From Sepiola atlantica (lineage: Eukaryota; Mollusca; Cephalopoda; Sepiida; Sepiolidae): DNA of 64,000 bases. This document shows, one piece after another, positions 62,542-64,000 of the stretch. Below the pieces are notes generated by a model. It was not told the DNA's origin, ran no database searches, and saw only the letters and a list, made by a program, of their open reading frames with translations. The stretch's first letter is position 1, and every line of letters begins with the position of its first letter. Location: contig OY744517.1 of the NCBI GenBank assembly GCA_963556195.1, positions 147,984,882 to 148,048,881 of the forward strand, given 5' to 3'. The position numbers and the translations under genes were made by a program.

Positions 62542-62599
62542 GTATGATGGTTAACACTTTTAAACTATCTAATCTCGGAGGGGTCTCTTCTGCAGATTC

Positions 62600-63060
62600 T
62601 TCATCAATCTGTCCATTGATGTATTTCTCCCTCTATATGTATCCCTTGTTTGACCTATGCGGGAGTATGTAGTTCAGACTTGCAGTCCATACATGAAGAA
62701 CATTATTTTACTTAGATTCATACGACATCTGGCCATGTGCATAGCGAAGAGGCTTTTCCAGGCTCACTTATGAGGAGCAGCTTCCGCAGCTAAACCTTCT
62801 TGAAAAGCGAAGACTGTGGTGCAACCTTTTCCTAACATAAGATGCATAGGAACGTCAATCTACCTCTTCATGATTTTTTTCCCCCCAAGACTTCTGTGGT
62901 CATACATACAAGCTGTACTGTTGACCATTTTAGCTCATCAGCGAAAGACAGCTTACTCTGTCTGCATCGCTGCTCTATTGAATAGACTCCCACAGGATGT
63001 AGTCCAGCAAGCCCACTATCAGCACATTCAAGAGGGTCTTGGGCATCTGTTTTGATATAT
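62600..63060 (+). mobile_element. Non-LTR retrotransposon tail, family D
   Basis: Decayed frames resemble the family D block at 31.4-32.2 kb (LEY..QTCSPYMK..., RGFSR..YEEQLPQLNLLE, KRRLWCNLF) and end with IAALLNRLPQDVVQQAHYQH. Confidence 0.65.
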
Positions 63061-63289
63061 TTATATACTTGTACAGAAATTTCCTAGAACTCCCTCTTTT
63101 TTTATATTGCATTATGCATTTTTCTGCTTTTGAATTAACATCTTTTGAGAATTATTTTTACTATTTCTTTTCATCTATAAGGCAAGAATTTAGCTTTTTC
63201 TATAACACATTTGAATATAAAAATCTTAAAATGGACTTAATAAGGTAAACTAGGCAAAATCTTGCTGCTTTTTGAAAATTCCTGTTACA

Positions 63290-64000
63290 GGTTGAGATTT
63301 ACAAATCCTAAAAATTGATATTTATCGTCTGTCAATTTAATTGATTAGAGATCACAGATTGTTCAAAAAACATTTCTTTCAAAGAAAAAATGGCTATGAA
63401 AGTGCTTCTTGGCACAGACACATTCACTTTTGATGAGTCTCTCACATGCTCAACTATACCCTGGGGATTTTTATTGGTCCCAAATGAAACATAATGCTTA
63501 TTGACTTTGCCATTCGTACGAAATGTGGCCTCATTACTGAAAAGAAGACATTCCTCAAATTTGTTGTCTTCAAGTTTCTCTTGCATATCAATACAGATCT
63601 GCTGTTATGGACTGCAGCTTGAGAGTTTCATTTAGCAAGCGTTTCTTGAAGACACACCAGTCATTGGAGGAATCTGGGTTTCCAGACTTGTTCTTCTTAT
63701 GAACTGGATAATGCAAGATGTTTTGGTGAAGCTGCTCGGCCATCTCTTCTGATGTTATTAGTTATATAGATCCTTCTGCCTTGCATAGGTAACCTCCTGC
63801 TTTGAATTTTTTGGTGCCATGTCCAAATCTGTATTGCAGTTAGTTACTTTTTAGATGACTCCCTTACAACTGCACAGTGCAGTCTTCGACTATTGCTGTT
63901 ACTAATTTTTACACCTCTCTCAAAAATGCACACTTTGTTCAAACATACTCAAACACACAAAATGCCCTTTCTCTTTCAGTGAACAGCATTTCTATTCTTG
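63290..64000 (-). mobile_element. Mariner-type transposase remnant
   Basis: The minus strand encodes MQEKLEDNKFEECLLFSNEA, TFRTNGKVNKHYVSFGTNKN and VEHVRDSSKVNVS. LLFSNEATF aligns with the LVFSDEATF block holding the first catalytic Asp of this mariner-like group; here the Asp is Asn. Frames at higher coordinates (RLLNETLKLQSIT) continue the protein and run off the window. Confidence 0.8.

Overview
This is an AT-rich, repeat-dense animal genomic window. It most likely comes from a cephalopod mollusc such as an octopus. That assignment is inferred from the intron sizes, the many broken non-LTR retrotransposons, the Helitrons, mariner-like remnants, tRNA- and 5S-derived short repeats and (TA)n microsatellites; no species marker is present. 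I find one host gene only. It lies on the + strand from 4216 to 62541 and continues past both ends of the window. It is the ciliary transition-zone gene RPGRIP1L (fantom/NPHP8). I traced 18 consecutive coding exons (2332 nt, about 777 codons) whose reading phases all join. They run from the coiled-coil region (exons 1-7) through the first C2 domain (exons 8-12) and the second C2 domain (exons 13-15) into the disordered linker (exons 16-18). The N-terminus and the C-terminal RPGR-interacting domain are outside the window.

Everything else lies in or beside its introns. Positions 1-4215 hold non-LTR retrotransposon fragments on both strands and TA microsatellites. Introns 1-8 (4290-25884) hold LINE endonuclease and reverse-transcriptase pieces, terminal-inverted-repeat elements (10.4-11.4 kb, 12.06-12.9 kb), compound tRNA-like SINEs, a mariner transposase relic (16.6-17.2 kb) and large fold-back elements (22.07-23.05 and 23.56-23.84 kb). 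Introns 9-13 hold more LINE tails, two fold-back elements and a 5S rRNA-derived copy; intron 12 uses a GC donor. Intron 14 (10.5 kb) holds a second 5S-derived copy and a 5.37-kb Helitron with both ends, a broken Rep and a long open Pif1-like helicase frame. Introns 15-16 hold an inverted-repeat element related to the one in intron 12, a mariner-type MITE, a 127-bp tandem array, a U2 snRNA fragment, a near-perfect 440-bp fold-back and several Helitron 3' ends. The window closes with another mariner transposase relic.

The most interesting signal is a set of sequences that fold as minimal-stem-III hammerhead ribozymes. Two are complete: minus strand 46100-46147 and plus strand 47251-47297. They share core and architecture but differ in paired positions of stems I and III in a compensatory way. 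Further halves or degenerate copies lie at 23641-23676, 23733-23753, 61524-61564 and 61996-62015, several inside fold-back elements or abutting microsatellites. This points to one or more Penelope-like or retrozyme-like element families behind the fold-back repeats of this locus. All calls were made by reading the sequence; no alignment or folding program was run.
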